This document shows positions 56,505 to 63,709 of a stretch of DNA of 64,000 nucleotides, in pieces. This stretch comes from Streptomyces sp. NBC_00572 (lineage in GTDB: Bacteria; Actinomycetota; Actinomycetes; Streptomycetales; Streptomycetaceae). Numbering within the stretch: the stretch's first letter is position 1; every line of letters begins with the position of its first letter. The notes beneath the pieces were generated by a model. It saw only the letters and a program-made list of their open reading frames with translations, ran no database searches and was not told the DNA's origin. Location of the stretch: positions 44,897 to 108,896 of the forward strand of contig NZ_JAPENX010000004.1 of the NCBI RefSeq assembly GCF_026341815.1, written 5' to 3'. Position numbers and translations under genes: made by a program.

Positions 56505-56978
56505 ATGAATACTGAAACTCTTGACCCGATGGAGCGCCTGCTCGCAGAGCGGGCTTGTGAGCGGCTGGTCGTCGAGTTCGTCCACCGGCTCGACCTCGGA
56601 GACCCGGGCTCGGTGGCGGACCTCTTCACGCAGGACGGCACCTGGGAATGGCCCGCCGGCGACCGCCGCATTGCGGGTCACGACGCCCTGCGCATCTACT
56701 TCGGCAACCGGCCCGCAGACCGACTGTCACGCCGTATATGCACCAACATCCTGGTTACCGTGACCTCTGCGGACACCGCCGCCGCCACCACCTACTTCAC
56801 CACGTACCGTGTCGACGGCTACAGCGAGGGCCTCGTACCGCCGCGGCCCCCGGTTCAGGTGGGGCACTACGAAGACACGTTCCGCAAAGTGGACGGCACC
56901 TGGCTGCTCACCACGCGGACTCTCTTCCTCTCCTTCGCCGGTCCCACGGAACGCCTCGGCGGGCCCGGCCAGTCATGA
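56505..56978 (+). CDS. SnoaL-like / NTF2-fold protein carried by the mobile cassette
   Basis: A 157-residue protein, ATG 56505 (MNTETLDPMERLLAERACER). The SnoaL-like 4 pattern is complete: LVVEFVHRLDLGDPGSVADL, FTQDGTWEWPAGDRRIAGHD, RICTNILVTVTSADTAAATT and GHYEDTFRKVDGTWLLTTRT. Homologues include dehydratase-like and limonene-epoxide-hydrolase-like enzymes. It is the only gene in the 710-bp ISL3-flanked unit, so it is cargo. It is more distant from the two SnoaL-like proteins at 19 kb than those are from each other, so it is not a recent copy. Confidence 0.82.
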   Translation: MNTETLDPMERLLAERACERLVVEFVHRLDLGDPGSVADLFTQDGTWEWPAGDRRIAGHDALRIYFGNRPADRLSRRICTNILVTVTSADTAAATTYFTTYRVDGYSEGLVPPRPPVQVGHYEDTFRKVDGTWLLTTRTLFLSFAGPTERLGGPGQS

Positions 56979-57031
56979 GAACGGCTCCCAGCCGACCGGC
57001 CGTCAAGGGTCCTGCGCCACGGGGAGTGACA

Positions 57032-57055
57032 CTCCACAGAACTTGAGCCAGAGCC
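57032..57055 (-). repeat. Right terminal inverted repeat of cassette unit 1
   Basis: CTCCACAGAACTTGAGCCAG then AGCC; six bases (TTTTCA) separate it from the left end of unit 2. Confidence 0.75.
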
Positions 57056-57061
57056 TTTTCA

Positions 57062-57085
57062 GGTTCTGGCTCACTTTCCGTGGAG
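57062..57085 (+). repeat. Left terminal inverted repeat of cassette unit 2
   Basis: Begins GGTTCTGGCTCACTTTCCGT; perfect inverse of 58532-58555. Confidence 0.85.
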
Positions 57086-57132
57086 GGCTGACTGAGTGTG
57101 ATGTCAGTGGTGTGTGGTGAGATGGCTGGACT

Positions 57133-57490
57133 ATGTGGTCTGTCGTGAACGACTCCGATCGAGTGCAGTGGCACTACACCCCCTTCGAGAGCGTGGGCCC
57201 GCTCCGATTCGGCATGAGTCACGAGGAAGCCGGCGCCGCGATGGAGCTGCAGGGGTTCACTGGAACCGTCTTCTCCATGCACCAGCGACACGGCGCCCTT
57301 GTGCTCCAGGCCGTCTTTCGCGAGATGACCGCCCCGGCTTACGCAAGGGCTGTCACCGTCTACTACAGGGAATCCGGCGGGCTGGCCTGTGTAGCCGTCG
57401 ATGCACTGTGTGGACCACTGGTCTCGATGGACGGGCTGCAGTTGGTCGGGCGGGTGCCTTCCGAGCTGGTGCGGGAGGTCATATGGAGTT
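57133..57490 (+). pseudogene. Truncated hypothetical gene inside cassette unit 2
   Basis: Starts at 57133 (MWSVVNDSDRVQWHYTPFES) and continues VGPLRFGMSHEEAGAAMELQ and AVTVYYRESGGLACVAVDAL to VPSELVREVI. It resembles a streptomycete family that opens with PFExVGPLRFGM. At about 57487 the frame runs into the antisense of the ISL3 transposase, so the real C-terminus is gone. It may once have been IS cargo cut by a deletion that also removed the transposase 3' end. Confidence 0.55.
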
Positions 57491-58456
57491 GGCGGCCGCT
57501 CGCCCTCCGGCTGAGCCCGGCTGCCAGTAGTTCGTGGACGGTCGCGTGCTTGTCGCGGGTGCGGTCAGCGAAGCGGTGTCCCCTTGGCCAGGGCGAGTCG
57601 GAGGGGTCTTCGAGCTTCTTCGGCTCGGGGGCCGACTGGGCTGAATCCGGCGCCAGGACCTGCAGGCATCCGCGGTGGTCTGCGACGCACCGCTCTGCGA
57701 CCTCGCTCAGGTTGTGCCAAAGATGCCACCGGTCCGCCACCTGCACCGCTTGAGGTGCCCCAGCCGTGGCACCTTCGGCGAAGAACGGCGCCCGATCGCG
57801 GCAGACCACCTCCACCCCGGGCCGATTCACGAGCCAAGCGGCCAGGCTGGACGCCTCCCGGTCGGGCAACAGATCGACTGGACGCCGGCTCTCGACGTCG
57901 ACCAGGACAGTCCCGTAGTGACGCCCTCTGCGGGTCGCGTACTCATCGACGCCAACCACCCGCGGGGCCGGAAATTCGGGGTCGGGCAACGCTTCGACCA
58001 GCCGCAGCACCGTGCTGCGGCTCACGGAAACGCCGATCACGCTCGCCAGGCGGGCACCGGCCCGACCGGCGAGCGCGAGCCCGACCGCGGCCAGCGTCGA
58101 CCGCAGCCGCTCCGTCCGCCGGCCGTCCGACGCGTCAGCCCTGGCAACTGTTCGGCGAAGGTCCGCTGCCCGCACGAGATGACCGGGCAGAGGAACCTGC
58201 GGACGCGCAAACAGAGAGCAACCCGTCTGCCACCGCTGGGCACAGCAGCGGGAAAGCGCAGGTACGAGCTGTGAACCCGCCGTGACCAGCTCCCGCATCC
58301 GGGACAGACGGCCCCAGCCACCGTGCTTCGAGCCTCTATACGTACCGCCTCGTCGTTCACAGCGACCGACAGCACCGCCACGTCCGCAATCGACGGGAAC
58401 AGCAACTCCTCCAGCCGAAGCACCACTTCTTCCACGGGCCGAACTGTCAGCCACAC
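57487..58456 (-). pseudogene. ISL3 transposase, frameshifted and 3'-truncated
   Basis: The N-terminus (58456 leftward) has VCPGCGSWSRRVHSSYLRFP and CGQRTFAEQLPGLT, the zinc-binding head. Near 58120 the frame shifts by one and continues as TERLRSTLAAVGLALAGRAG, VVGVDEYATRRGRHYGTVLV, DLLPDREASSLAAWL and ADRWHLWHNLSE, ending after RQLHMTSRT at about 57487. The last catalytic acid and the C-terminus are missing, so it cannot be active. Mobility of the cassette would need an ISL3 transposase from elsewhere. Confidence 0.85.
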
Positions 58457-58531
58457 CCCACCCGGTACGGGTCAATTCCGGGCAACTTCCCCACGGCCCA
58501 CTCACCCAACAACCGTCACTCAGCGTGCAAG

Positions 58532-58555
58532 CTCCACGGAAAGTGAGCCAGAACC
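58532..58555 (-). repeat. Right terminal inverted repeat of cassette unit 2
   Basis: CTCCACGGAAAGTGAGCCAG then AACC, directly followed by the target duplication CGAGTTTT. Confidence 0.85.
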
Positions 58556-58724
58556 CGAGTTTTGCTCATGAACATTCACGGGCCTCAAGATCCGCAAACT
58601 GCTGCCCAAACTGGCGGACAAACGCTGCCTAGAAGCGAACGAAGCCACCGGCTCATGGGTGACCGGGCAGGTCCGCGCGTACGACCTGCTGCGGGATGTC
58701 CGGCCGCGAGGGGCTGCGGACCCC

Positions 58725-58830
58725 GGGCCCTGCCGCCCGAGGAGCGGGAACGTGACGTCCTGGACGAAGACGCGGCCGCGGGCTCCCCGCTGAAACGCGC
58801 CACCGTCAACTGCCTGGGCCGCTACAGCTG
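58725..58830 (+). pseudogene. Tn3-family transposase C-terminal scrap
   Basis: PEERERDVLDEDAAAGSPLK then RATVNCLGRYS matches the conserved end of actinomycete Tn3 transposases (xDEDvArLSPLkhaxxNxLGRYSF). Only about 35 codons remain. The rest of 58564-58915 has a short unrecognised frame (IRKLLPKLADKRCLEANEAT) and no intact gene. Confidence 0.45.
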
Positions 58831-58915
58831 CGCCGCCCACCCGCCACGCGAGGGTCTGCGCAGGCAGCGGCGCAGGGCCCGAGGGTCCCGGCCGCGTACC
58901 CGCCGGGACGCTGTG

Positions 58916-59494
58916 TCAGACCACGGCGAGCCGTTCCACCAGCAGTTGCACCCTCAGCTCGGTGTCCTCCGGCGGCAGCCGTCGCGCCCGGGTCAGGGTC
59001 GCGACGCCGTGCAGGGCCGCCCAGAAGGTCTCGGTGAACAGTCCCGGGTGGACGCCGTCCCCGGCGACCTCGCCGAGGGTCTCCAGCAGGGCGGCGAAGG
59101 CGTCCTTGAGCGGTTCCGGGGTGTCCTCCTGCGCGTACGCGAGACCGCCGTCGAGCTGGAAGATGGCGTCGTAGACCGCCGGATGGCGTTCGGCGAAGTC
59201 GAGGTAGGCGCGGGCGAGCGCGGCGGCCCGCTCGCGCGGGCCGTCCGCGGCGGAGGTCGCGGCCCGCACCGCCGCGGCCATCTCGGCGGCGCCCTGGAGG
59301 GCGACGGCGCCGATGATCTCGCGCTTGCCGCGGAAGTGGCTGTAGAGGACGGGCTGGCTGTATTCGATGCGCTCGGCGAGCCGGCGGGTGGTGACCGCGT
59401 CCCAGCCCTGCTGCTCGGCGAGTTCGCGGGCCGTCGTCACGATGAGGCGCTCGCGGTCCGCCCGTTCACGCTGCTTGCGTTCCTGTACCGACAT
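58916..59494 (-). CDS. TetR/AcrR-family repressor
   Basis: A 192-residue protein, ATG 59494. HTH at residues 13-60: RERLIVTTARELAEQQGWDA, VTTRRLAERIEYSQPVLYSH, FRGKREIIGAVALQG. The ligand domain is of the TetR_C_13 or similar type with FAERHPAVYDAIFQLDGGLA. It is divergent from a DUF1772 gene, a very common streptomycete pairing, and the shared intergenic region has two identical-core palindromes. It should repress both itself and the membrane protein. Confidence 0.88.
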   Translation of the reverse strand: MSVQERKQRERADRERLIVTTARELAEQQGWDAVTTRRLAERIEYSQPVLYSHFRGKREIIGAVALQGAAEMAAAVRAATSAADGPRERAAALARAYLDFAERHPAVYDAIFQLDGGLAYAQEDTPEPLKDAFAALLETLGEVAGDGVHPGLFTETFWAALHGVATLTRARRLPPEDTELRVQLLVERLAVV

Positions 59495-59503
59495 GATTCG
59501 ATC

Positions 59504-59567
59504 CTAGCACCGCTAGACAATCGAGCGGCAGTAGTACTAGCGTTGCCTCATCACCTAGCGACGCTAG
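59504..59567. promoter_or_regulatory. Two TetR operator palindromes (CTAGC-N3-GCTAG)
   Basis: CTAGCACCGCTAG at 59504-59516 and CTAGCGACGCTAG at 59555-59567, centres 51 bp apart, with a half site ACTAGCG at 59537. One lies beside each divergent start, fitting coordinated repression. Confidence 0.75.
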
Positions 59568-59585
59568 ATTCTTGGAGGGGTCATC

Positions 59586-60032
59586 ATGCTCAACGCACTC
59601 GAGGTCTTCACCACCGTGGTCGTCGGCCTGATGGTGGGGGTGGAGTTCTCCGTCGCCTTCGTCATGAACCCGATCTTCAACGCACTCCCCGAGGACAGCG
59701 GCCAGCTCGGCCGCGCCCACGGCGGCCGGATGCTCGGCGCCGTGATGCCGGTCTGGTACATCGGCTCGCTCGTCCTCACCGCCGTCTGGGCCATCGCCGG
59801 ATGGCACCACGCCGGCACCGGCCTCGTCGTCACCGCCGGCGTGCTGCTGATCGTCAGCGTGATCATGTCGATCCTGCTGCTCGTCCCGATCAACAACCAG
59901 GGCAAGACGTGGACCCCTGAGAACCGGCCCGCCGACTGGAAGCAGCAGATGAACCGCTGGGACCGCTTCCACTACGTCCGCGTCGCCGTCATCATCGCCG
60001 CCTTCACCCTGCTGGTCACCGCCCTCGTCTGA
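59586..60032 (+). CDS. DUF1772 membrane protein (anthrone-oxygenase-like)
   Basis: A 148-residue protein, ATG 59586 with GGAGGGG upstream. Four hydrophobic segments and the family marks VVGLMVGVEFSVAFVMNPIF, LVLTAVWAIAG, VPINNQGKTWTPENRPADWK and WDRFHYVRVAVIIAAF. Related proteins include the anthrone oxygenase group, but most are uncharacterised. It is controlled by the divergent TetR gene through two palindromes. Confidence 0.88.
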   Translation: MLNALEVFTTVVVGLMVGVEFSVAFVMNPIFNALPEDSGQLGRAHGGRMLGAVMPVWYIGSLVLTAVWAIAGWHHAGTGLVVTAGVLLIVSVIMSILLLVPINNQGKTWTPENRPADWKQQMNRWDRFHYVRVAVIIAAFTLLVTALV

Positions 60033-60261
60033 CCCTCGCGGACTCCCCCGCCGTCCTGGAGGGACCTGTCGACATCGGACCTCCCTGGGCGACCACCTGA
60101 TGGCCAACTCGCCCGAGCTCACCCTCTTCGGCCTCGTCCTGGAAGACGCGAACCCGGCCGAGCGCGCACGCTCGTGCCCGCCCTCCCCGCTCCGGCGCGC
60201 GACATCCAGCACGACTCACCGGCGCTCCACCACGTTCACGAAGACCGACAGGGAGAAGACA

Positions 60262-60687
60262 ATGCCGCTGAAGAAGATCAACACCGTCCTGTCCGCCGCC
60301 TTCATCCTCTTCATCCTCTGGTTCGGGACGGACTTCATCCTGAGCCCGGAGACGACGGCGCCGGGCTTCGGCCTGCCGAGCTGGCCGGCCGGCGACGGCG
60401 GCGGCTTCCTGATCATCAAGGGAATCCGCGACGTCGTCCTGGCCCTGGTCCTGGGCATCCTGCTGGTCACGGGCCACCGCCGGGCGCTGGGCTGGGTCCT
60501 GCTGGTGGAGGCCCTCGCCGCGTACGGCGACATGACCACCGTGCTGGCCCACCACGGCTCCGTGGCCACCGCCCTCGGCGTCCACGGCCTGACCGCGACG
60601 CTGATGGTGGTCAACGGTCTGCTGATGATGCACGAGACCCGCAAGGTCGCGGCCGCTCCGGCAAGACCCGCCCCGCAGCCCGCCTGA
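60262..60687 (+). CDS. DUF4267 membrane protein
   Basis: A 141-residue protein; ATG 60262 behind AGGGAGAAG. An upstream in-frame ATG at 60100 would add 54 residues (MANSPELTLFGLVLEDANPA) that do not look like this family and lack a ribosome site. Four hydrophobic stretches: VLSAAFILFILWFGTDFIL, GIRDVVLALVLGILLVTGHR, RALGWVLLVEALAAYGDMTT, GLTATLMVVNGLLMM, matching small DUF4267 proteins often found with TetR regulators. It is probably in one transcript with the DUF1772 gene. Confidence 0.8.
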   Translation: MPLKKINTVLSAAFILFILWFGTDFILSPETTAPGFGLPSWPAGDGGGFLIIKGIRDVVLALVLGILLVTGHRRALGWVLLVEALAAYGDMTTVLAHHGSVATALGVHGLTATLMVVNGLLMMHETRKVAAAPARPAPQPA

Positions 60688-60699
60688 TCCCCTCAGTCC

Positions 60700-60730
60700 A
60701 AGGTGGCCCGGCCCCCGGCCGGGCCACCTT
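60700..60730 (+). terminator. Hairpin terminator before the partition locus
   Basis: AAGGTGGCCCGGCC-CCC-GGCCGGGCCACCTT, perfect 14-bp arms, 12 nt after the DUF4267 stop. Confidence 0.85.
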
Positions 60731-60827
60731 CACGCGTGCCGAACCGACAGGAGAAGCTCGTGGCGACGGCGCAGCAACTCGCGGGCAAGGTCCTTCCCCG
60801 ACACCTCTCGCCCAGCTCTGATCCGAG

Positions 60828-61030
60828 GTCTTCAAAACCCGGTTTTGAAGACTGACGGCCCATCGACCCGCGGAGCGCCACTCCCCCGTCTTCAAAACGC
60901 GGTTTTGAAGACCGCCGACCCGCCGACCCGGTGAGCGCCGTTCCGCCCGCTTCAAAACCCGGTTTTGAACCCCGCCGAGCCCGCCGACCCGCGGAGCGCC
61001 ACTCCCCCACCTTCAAAACCGGGTTTTGAA
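60828..61030. repeat. parS-like centromere array, four palindromes 60 bp apart
   Basis: Sites centred at 60840, 60900, 60960 and 61021 share the 19-bp core TTCAAAACCCGGTTTTGAA (variants AACGCGG at the second, AACCGGG at the fourth). The first two extend to 12- and 11-bp arms with flanking GTC/GAC. Spacing of 60, 60 and 61 bp puts every site on the same DNA face, and the spacers are themselves related (GACCCG..GAGCGCC). Located just upstream of parA, this should be the ParB-loading centromere and may also autoregulate parAB. The core is unlike the chromosomal parS of Streptomyces (GTTTCACGTGAAAC). Confidence 0.85.
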
Positions 61031-61140
61031 ACCGACACGCCGAGGGGCCGCCGGTGGGGCATTACGTGGCATCCTGTCCCGGTCCGCTAGTACCGACCCA
61101 CCCGGGCCGGGAAGCATACGGAGCATCAGGAGTACCACCC

Positions 61141-61875
61141 ATGGCACGGATTACCGCGCTCATCAACCGCAAGGGTGGAGTCGGCAAGTCGACTCTCACC
61201 GTGAACACCGCGGCCATCACCGCCCACGTTCTGGGCGAATCCCCCGAAGGCGACCCCAACTACGTCGCCGCCGTCTCCGCCGACCCCCAGGGGTCGACCA
61301 CCTGGTGGTCGGAACGGGTCGGCCACGATCTGCCCTTCTCCTTCGAGCAGATCAACTCCCGAGAAGACCTCGAACTCTTCTCCCACCTCAAGAAGTCCCG
61401 CAAGATCAAGCACGCCTTCATCGACACCCCGGGATGGATGGACCTCCCCGAGGACGAGAAGGAAGAAGCCGGCGACCCCTTCGGCAAGAGCACCGCGGCC
61501 GACGCCATGCGCGCCGTGCTCTCCAACGCCGACGACATCATCGTGCCCGTGGAGCCCGAGCCCCTCGGATTCATGCCGACGCGCGACACGATCGAGGAAG
61601 TGGTGAAGCCCCTCGGCATCCCCTACCTCGTCGTCATCAACAACTGGGACCCCCGCGACGGCGAGGCCGACCTGGAGCAGACCAAGGACTTCGTCCGTGC
61701 TCAGGGCTGGAACCTGGCGAACACCGTCGTCCGCCACTACAAGGTCCACACCCGAGCGGCGCTCGAAGGGACCGTCGTGACCCAGTACAAGAAGAACCGG
61801 GTCGCCATGGAAGCACGCGAGGACTTCTACCAGCTTGCCCTCGAACTGGGCGCCGGCAAGAAGGAACGTCGCTGA
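61141..61875 (+). CDS. parA: ParA-type partition ATPase
   Basis: A 244-residue protein; ATG 61141 (MARITALINRKGGVGKSTLT) with AGGAG upstream. A longer frame to 61054 would run through the region next to the palindromes. Deviant Walker A RKGGVGKST at residues 10-18, Walker A' region VSADPQGSTTWW and Walker B FIDTPGWMDLPE. No N-terminal HTH is present, so this is the short type Ib-like ParA, where repression is usually by ParB. It overlaps parB (TGATG). It drives ParB-DNA complexes apart to segregate the replicon. Confidence 0.93.
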   Translation: MARITALINRKGGVGKSTLTVNTAAITAHVLGESPEGDPNYVAAVSADPQGSTTWWSERVGHDLPFSFEQINSREDLELFSHLKKSRKIKHAFIDTPGWMDLPEDEKEEAGDPFGKSTAADAMRAVLSNADDIIVPVEPEPLGFMPTRDTIEEVVKPLGIPYLVVINNWDPRDGEADLEQTKDFVRAQGWNLANTVVRHYKVHTRAALEGTVVTQYKKNRVAMEAREDFYQLALELGAGKKERR

Positions 61876-63035
61876 TGGCCGCGAAGAAGCCCTGGGCGGA
61901 CCTCCTCGACGGGCCGGGCAAGCCCGGCACCAAGCGCACCACCGCCGCAGAACCCGCCAAGGCGGAGGCCCCGCCGACCACCGTGTACATGCACACGCTC
62001 GTCGGCAACCCGGACAACCCGCGCACCGAGGTCGACTACACCGACGACGACGCCGACTTCCGCGAGCTCAAGGAGTCCATGACATCGGTCGGCCAGCTTC
62101 AGCCGGCCGTCGCGATGTCACGCGAGGCGTTCCTCCGCATCAAGCCCGAGCACGGCGCTCGCATCGGCGACGCCGAGTGGATCGTGATCCTCGGCAACCG
62201 ACGGTTCCACGCGGCGAAGCAGCTCGGCTGGACGAAGTTCGAGATCCGGGTACGCGACCGCCTCGGCAGGGAAGACGACGACAAGGTCGACGAAGCCGTC
62301 ATCATCGAGAACATCCACCGCAAGAACATCCCCCCTTACAAGGAGGCGGAGTTCCTGCAGCGGATGGTCGAGCGCCACGGCTCCCAGGAGAAGGTCGCGG
62401 AACGCATCGGCAAGTCGCAGATGTACGTCTCCAACCGCCTGAGCCTGCTGAACCTGACCCCCGAGCTCCGGGACGTCGTCGACACCAAGCAGCTCAAGGT
62501 GAAGACGGCGGAGAAGATCGCCAGGATCCAGGACCCCGAGGAGCAGAAGGCGACCGCGGCCGAGGAGATCCTCAAGGCCAACCAGCCGAGGGGCCCGCGC
62601 AGGAGCACGAAGCCGGCGCAGGAGCCCCCGCAGCTTCAAAACCCGGTTTTGAAATCGGTGCCGGAACCCCCGCAAGTTCAAAACCCGGTTTTGAAACCGC
62701 CCTCGGAGCCCACGGCAAACAACGGGGAATCCGTTGCCACCGAAGCACCGGGGCAGGACGGACCTCCTGACGGCCATGTCCCCGAGCCACGACAGACACC
62801 GCACGCGACGGACACGAACGTCGCGGTCCCGTGGCACGACGGAGCAGCCCTCATGGACGCCGCCTTCGAGCGGCTGGCCCCCGCCGAGCGAAGCGCGTTC
62901 ATCCTGCGCTACTTCCGGCGGAGCCATGGAGTCGACGCCGTCATCAAGGACATGCGGGGGAGTCTCACCCCGCAGGACCGGTCCTCGCTCGCAGACATCC
63001 TGCAGCAGGTCTCGGATGGACTGAGGCACCCGTAG
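61875..63035 (+). CDS. parB: ParB-type centromere-binding protein with parS-like sites in its gene
   Basis: A 386-residue protein, ATG 61875 overlapping the parA stop. ParB/Srx-like N-domain with NPRTEVDYTDDD, ILGNRRFHAAKQLGW and the ENIHRKNIPPYKEAEFL box. HTH near 170-195: EKVAERIGKSQMYVSNRLSL, LNLTPELRDVV. Residues about 250-275 are a repeat, PQLQNPVLKSVPEP and PQVQNPVLKPPSEP, coded by two copies of the partition palindrome. The C-terminal dimer-like domain runs from LMDAAFERLAPAERSAFILR to the end. A 20-bp-stem terminator follows. Confidence 0.92.
   Translation: MAAKKPWADLLDGPGKPGTKRTTAAEPAKAEAPPTTVYMHTLVGNPDNPRTEVDYTDDDADFRELKESMTSVGQLQPAVAMSREAFLRIKPEHGARIGDAEWIVILGNRRFHAAKQLGWTKFEIRVRDRLGREDDDKVDEAVIIENIHRKNIPPYKEAEFLQRMVERHGSQEKVAERIGKSQMYVSNRLSLLNLTPELRDVVDTKQLKVKTAEKIARIQDPEEQKATAAEEILKANQPRGPRRSTKPAQEPPQLQNPVLKSVPEPPQVQNPVLKPPSEPTANNGESVATEAPGQDGPPDGHVPEPRQTPHATDTNVAVPWHDGAALMDAAFERLAPAERSAFILRYFRRSHGVDAVIKDMRGSLTPQDRSSLADILQQVSDGLRHP
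62635..62695. repeat. Two parS-like palindromes inside parB
   Basis: TTCAAAACCCGGTTTTGAA at 62635-62653 and 62677-62695, centres 42 bp apart, in frame so that each encodes QNPVLK. They are identical to the first site of the upstream array. Confidence 0.85.
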
Positions 63036-63045
63036 CCCATCCAAA

Positions 63046-63090
63046 GAAGCCCCTGCTGCTCCATCGACACGATGGAGCAGCAGGGGCTTC
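63046..63090 (+). terminator. Terminator of the parAB operon
   Basis: Perfect 20-bp arms (63046-63065 and 63071-63090, beginning GAAGCCCCTGCTGC) with a 5-nt loop, 11 nt after the parB stop. Confidence 0.9.
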
Positions 63091-63183
63091 CACGTCTCCA
63101 GCGGCACTCCTGGGACCGCACGCCCCCGTAGCGGAGACGTGCGGAAACAGCAGGGCTCGTTCTCGCGGGCCTGAGGCATTTGT

Positions 63184-63321
63184 TCAGGTGAGTGCTGCGC
63201 GGAGCTGGGCGGCGACGGCTGCGGCCCGCTCGGGCGTGACGTCCAGCACGCCGTTGTCCGACATCAGGGCGTGGAACTGCTGCTGCTCGTACGGGACACC
63301 GGGCGGCCGTGACTTCGCCAT
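63184..63321 (-). CDS. Possible small protein (45 aa)
   Basis: On the minus strand ATG 63321 opens MAKSRPPGVPYEQQQFHALM, followed by SDNGVLDVTPERAAAVAAQL and RAALT. Codon use is typical and the helix-forming tail looks real, but no ribosome site precedes the ATG. The frame stays open upstream to a TAA near 63425 without another start, so it may be the 3' end of a lost gene. Function unknown. Confidence 0.35.
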   Translation of the reverse strand: MAKSRPPGVPYEQQQFHALMSDNGVLDVTPERAAAVAAQLRAALT

Positions 63322-63462
63322 GAGCAGCAGCAGGCGGATGCCCTGCTGGCCGGGGTGGGTCGGGCCGGTGTCGGGCGCAGGTGTCGCGTGGGGTGAGGAG
63401 GGTCTGGACCCCCTCCATAGTTAATCTTCTGCTCATTTTGAAGCATGCCATGGTGTGATGCG

Positions 63463-63510
63463 GGGATCACCCCTCTCGTCCCAACGCGGGATCACCCCTC
63501 TCGCCCCAAC
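63463..63510. repeat. 23-bp direct repeat
   Basis: GGGATCACCCCTCTCG then TCCCAAC at 63463, and the same unit with one change at 63488, 25 bp apart. The stretch 63322-63700 has no supported gene. Confidence 0.7.
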
Positions 63511-63709
63511 AGTGGGTCCCGGTACCCCTGCCCCTTCCGTTTCGACGGCCCGTCACCAGCTCCCTTCTTTGCCGTTGTTGGGGTGGCGGGGTTTGTGGGT
63601 TGCTGGGGTGTGGTGGAGGCCGCCCCTGGGGGCTGCACCCCAGCCGCCCAGTAGTTGACCTATTCCCGGCTCCTGTTGGAGTTTCTGGAGTTGCACTGGA
63701 GTTGTACAT

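Larger units (their letters stand above)
56338..58563. mobile_element. ISL3-type composite cassette with 8-bp target duplication
   Basis: CGAGTTTT occurs directly at both ends (56338-56345 and 58556-58563), the 8-bp duplication length known for ISL3. Inside lie two end-to-end units: 56346-57055, with ends GGTTCTGGCTCAGGTTCTGT and the inverse of GGCTCTGGCTCAAGTTCTGT; and 57062-58555, with perfect 24-bp inverted ends starting GGTTCTGGCTCACTTTCCGT. Unit 1 carries only a SnoaL-like gene, so it is a mobile insertion cassette without transposase. Unit 2 carries a broken transposase and a cut gene. The pair seems to have moved as one 2,210-bp block. Confidence 0.75.

Noticed and set aside
58562..59920. 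A 452-codon plus-strand frame spanning the TetR gene
   Set aside because: It crosses a divergent promoter with two operators and is antisense to a clear TetR gene. Only the Tn3-like stretch near its start is meaningful.
60100..60261. N-terminal extension of the DUF4267 gene
   Set aside because: The extra 54 residues do not resemble the family, and ATG 60262 has a much better ribosome site.
60828..61030. CRISPR-like array of regular repeats
   Set aside because: The repeats are palindromes next to parA with related, non-unique spacers and recur inside parB, so a centromere explains them.
61026..63035. A single 669-codon frame joining the ParA region and ParB
   Set aside because: Its first part is the wrong frame across parA; ParA motifs are in the frame starting at 61141, and parB starts at 61875.
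63264..63470. Small plus- and minus-strand frames near the right end
   Set aside because: They lack ribosome sites, and their Pro/Ser/Arg-rich products look like noise in repeat-rich DNA.
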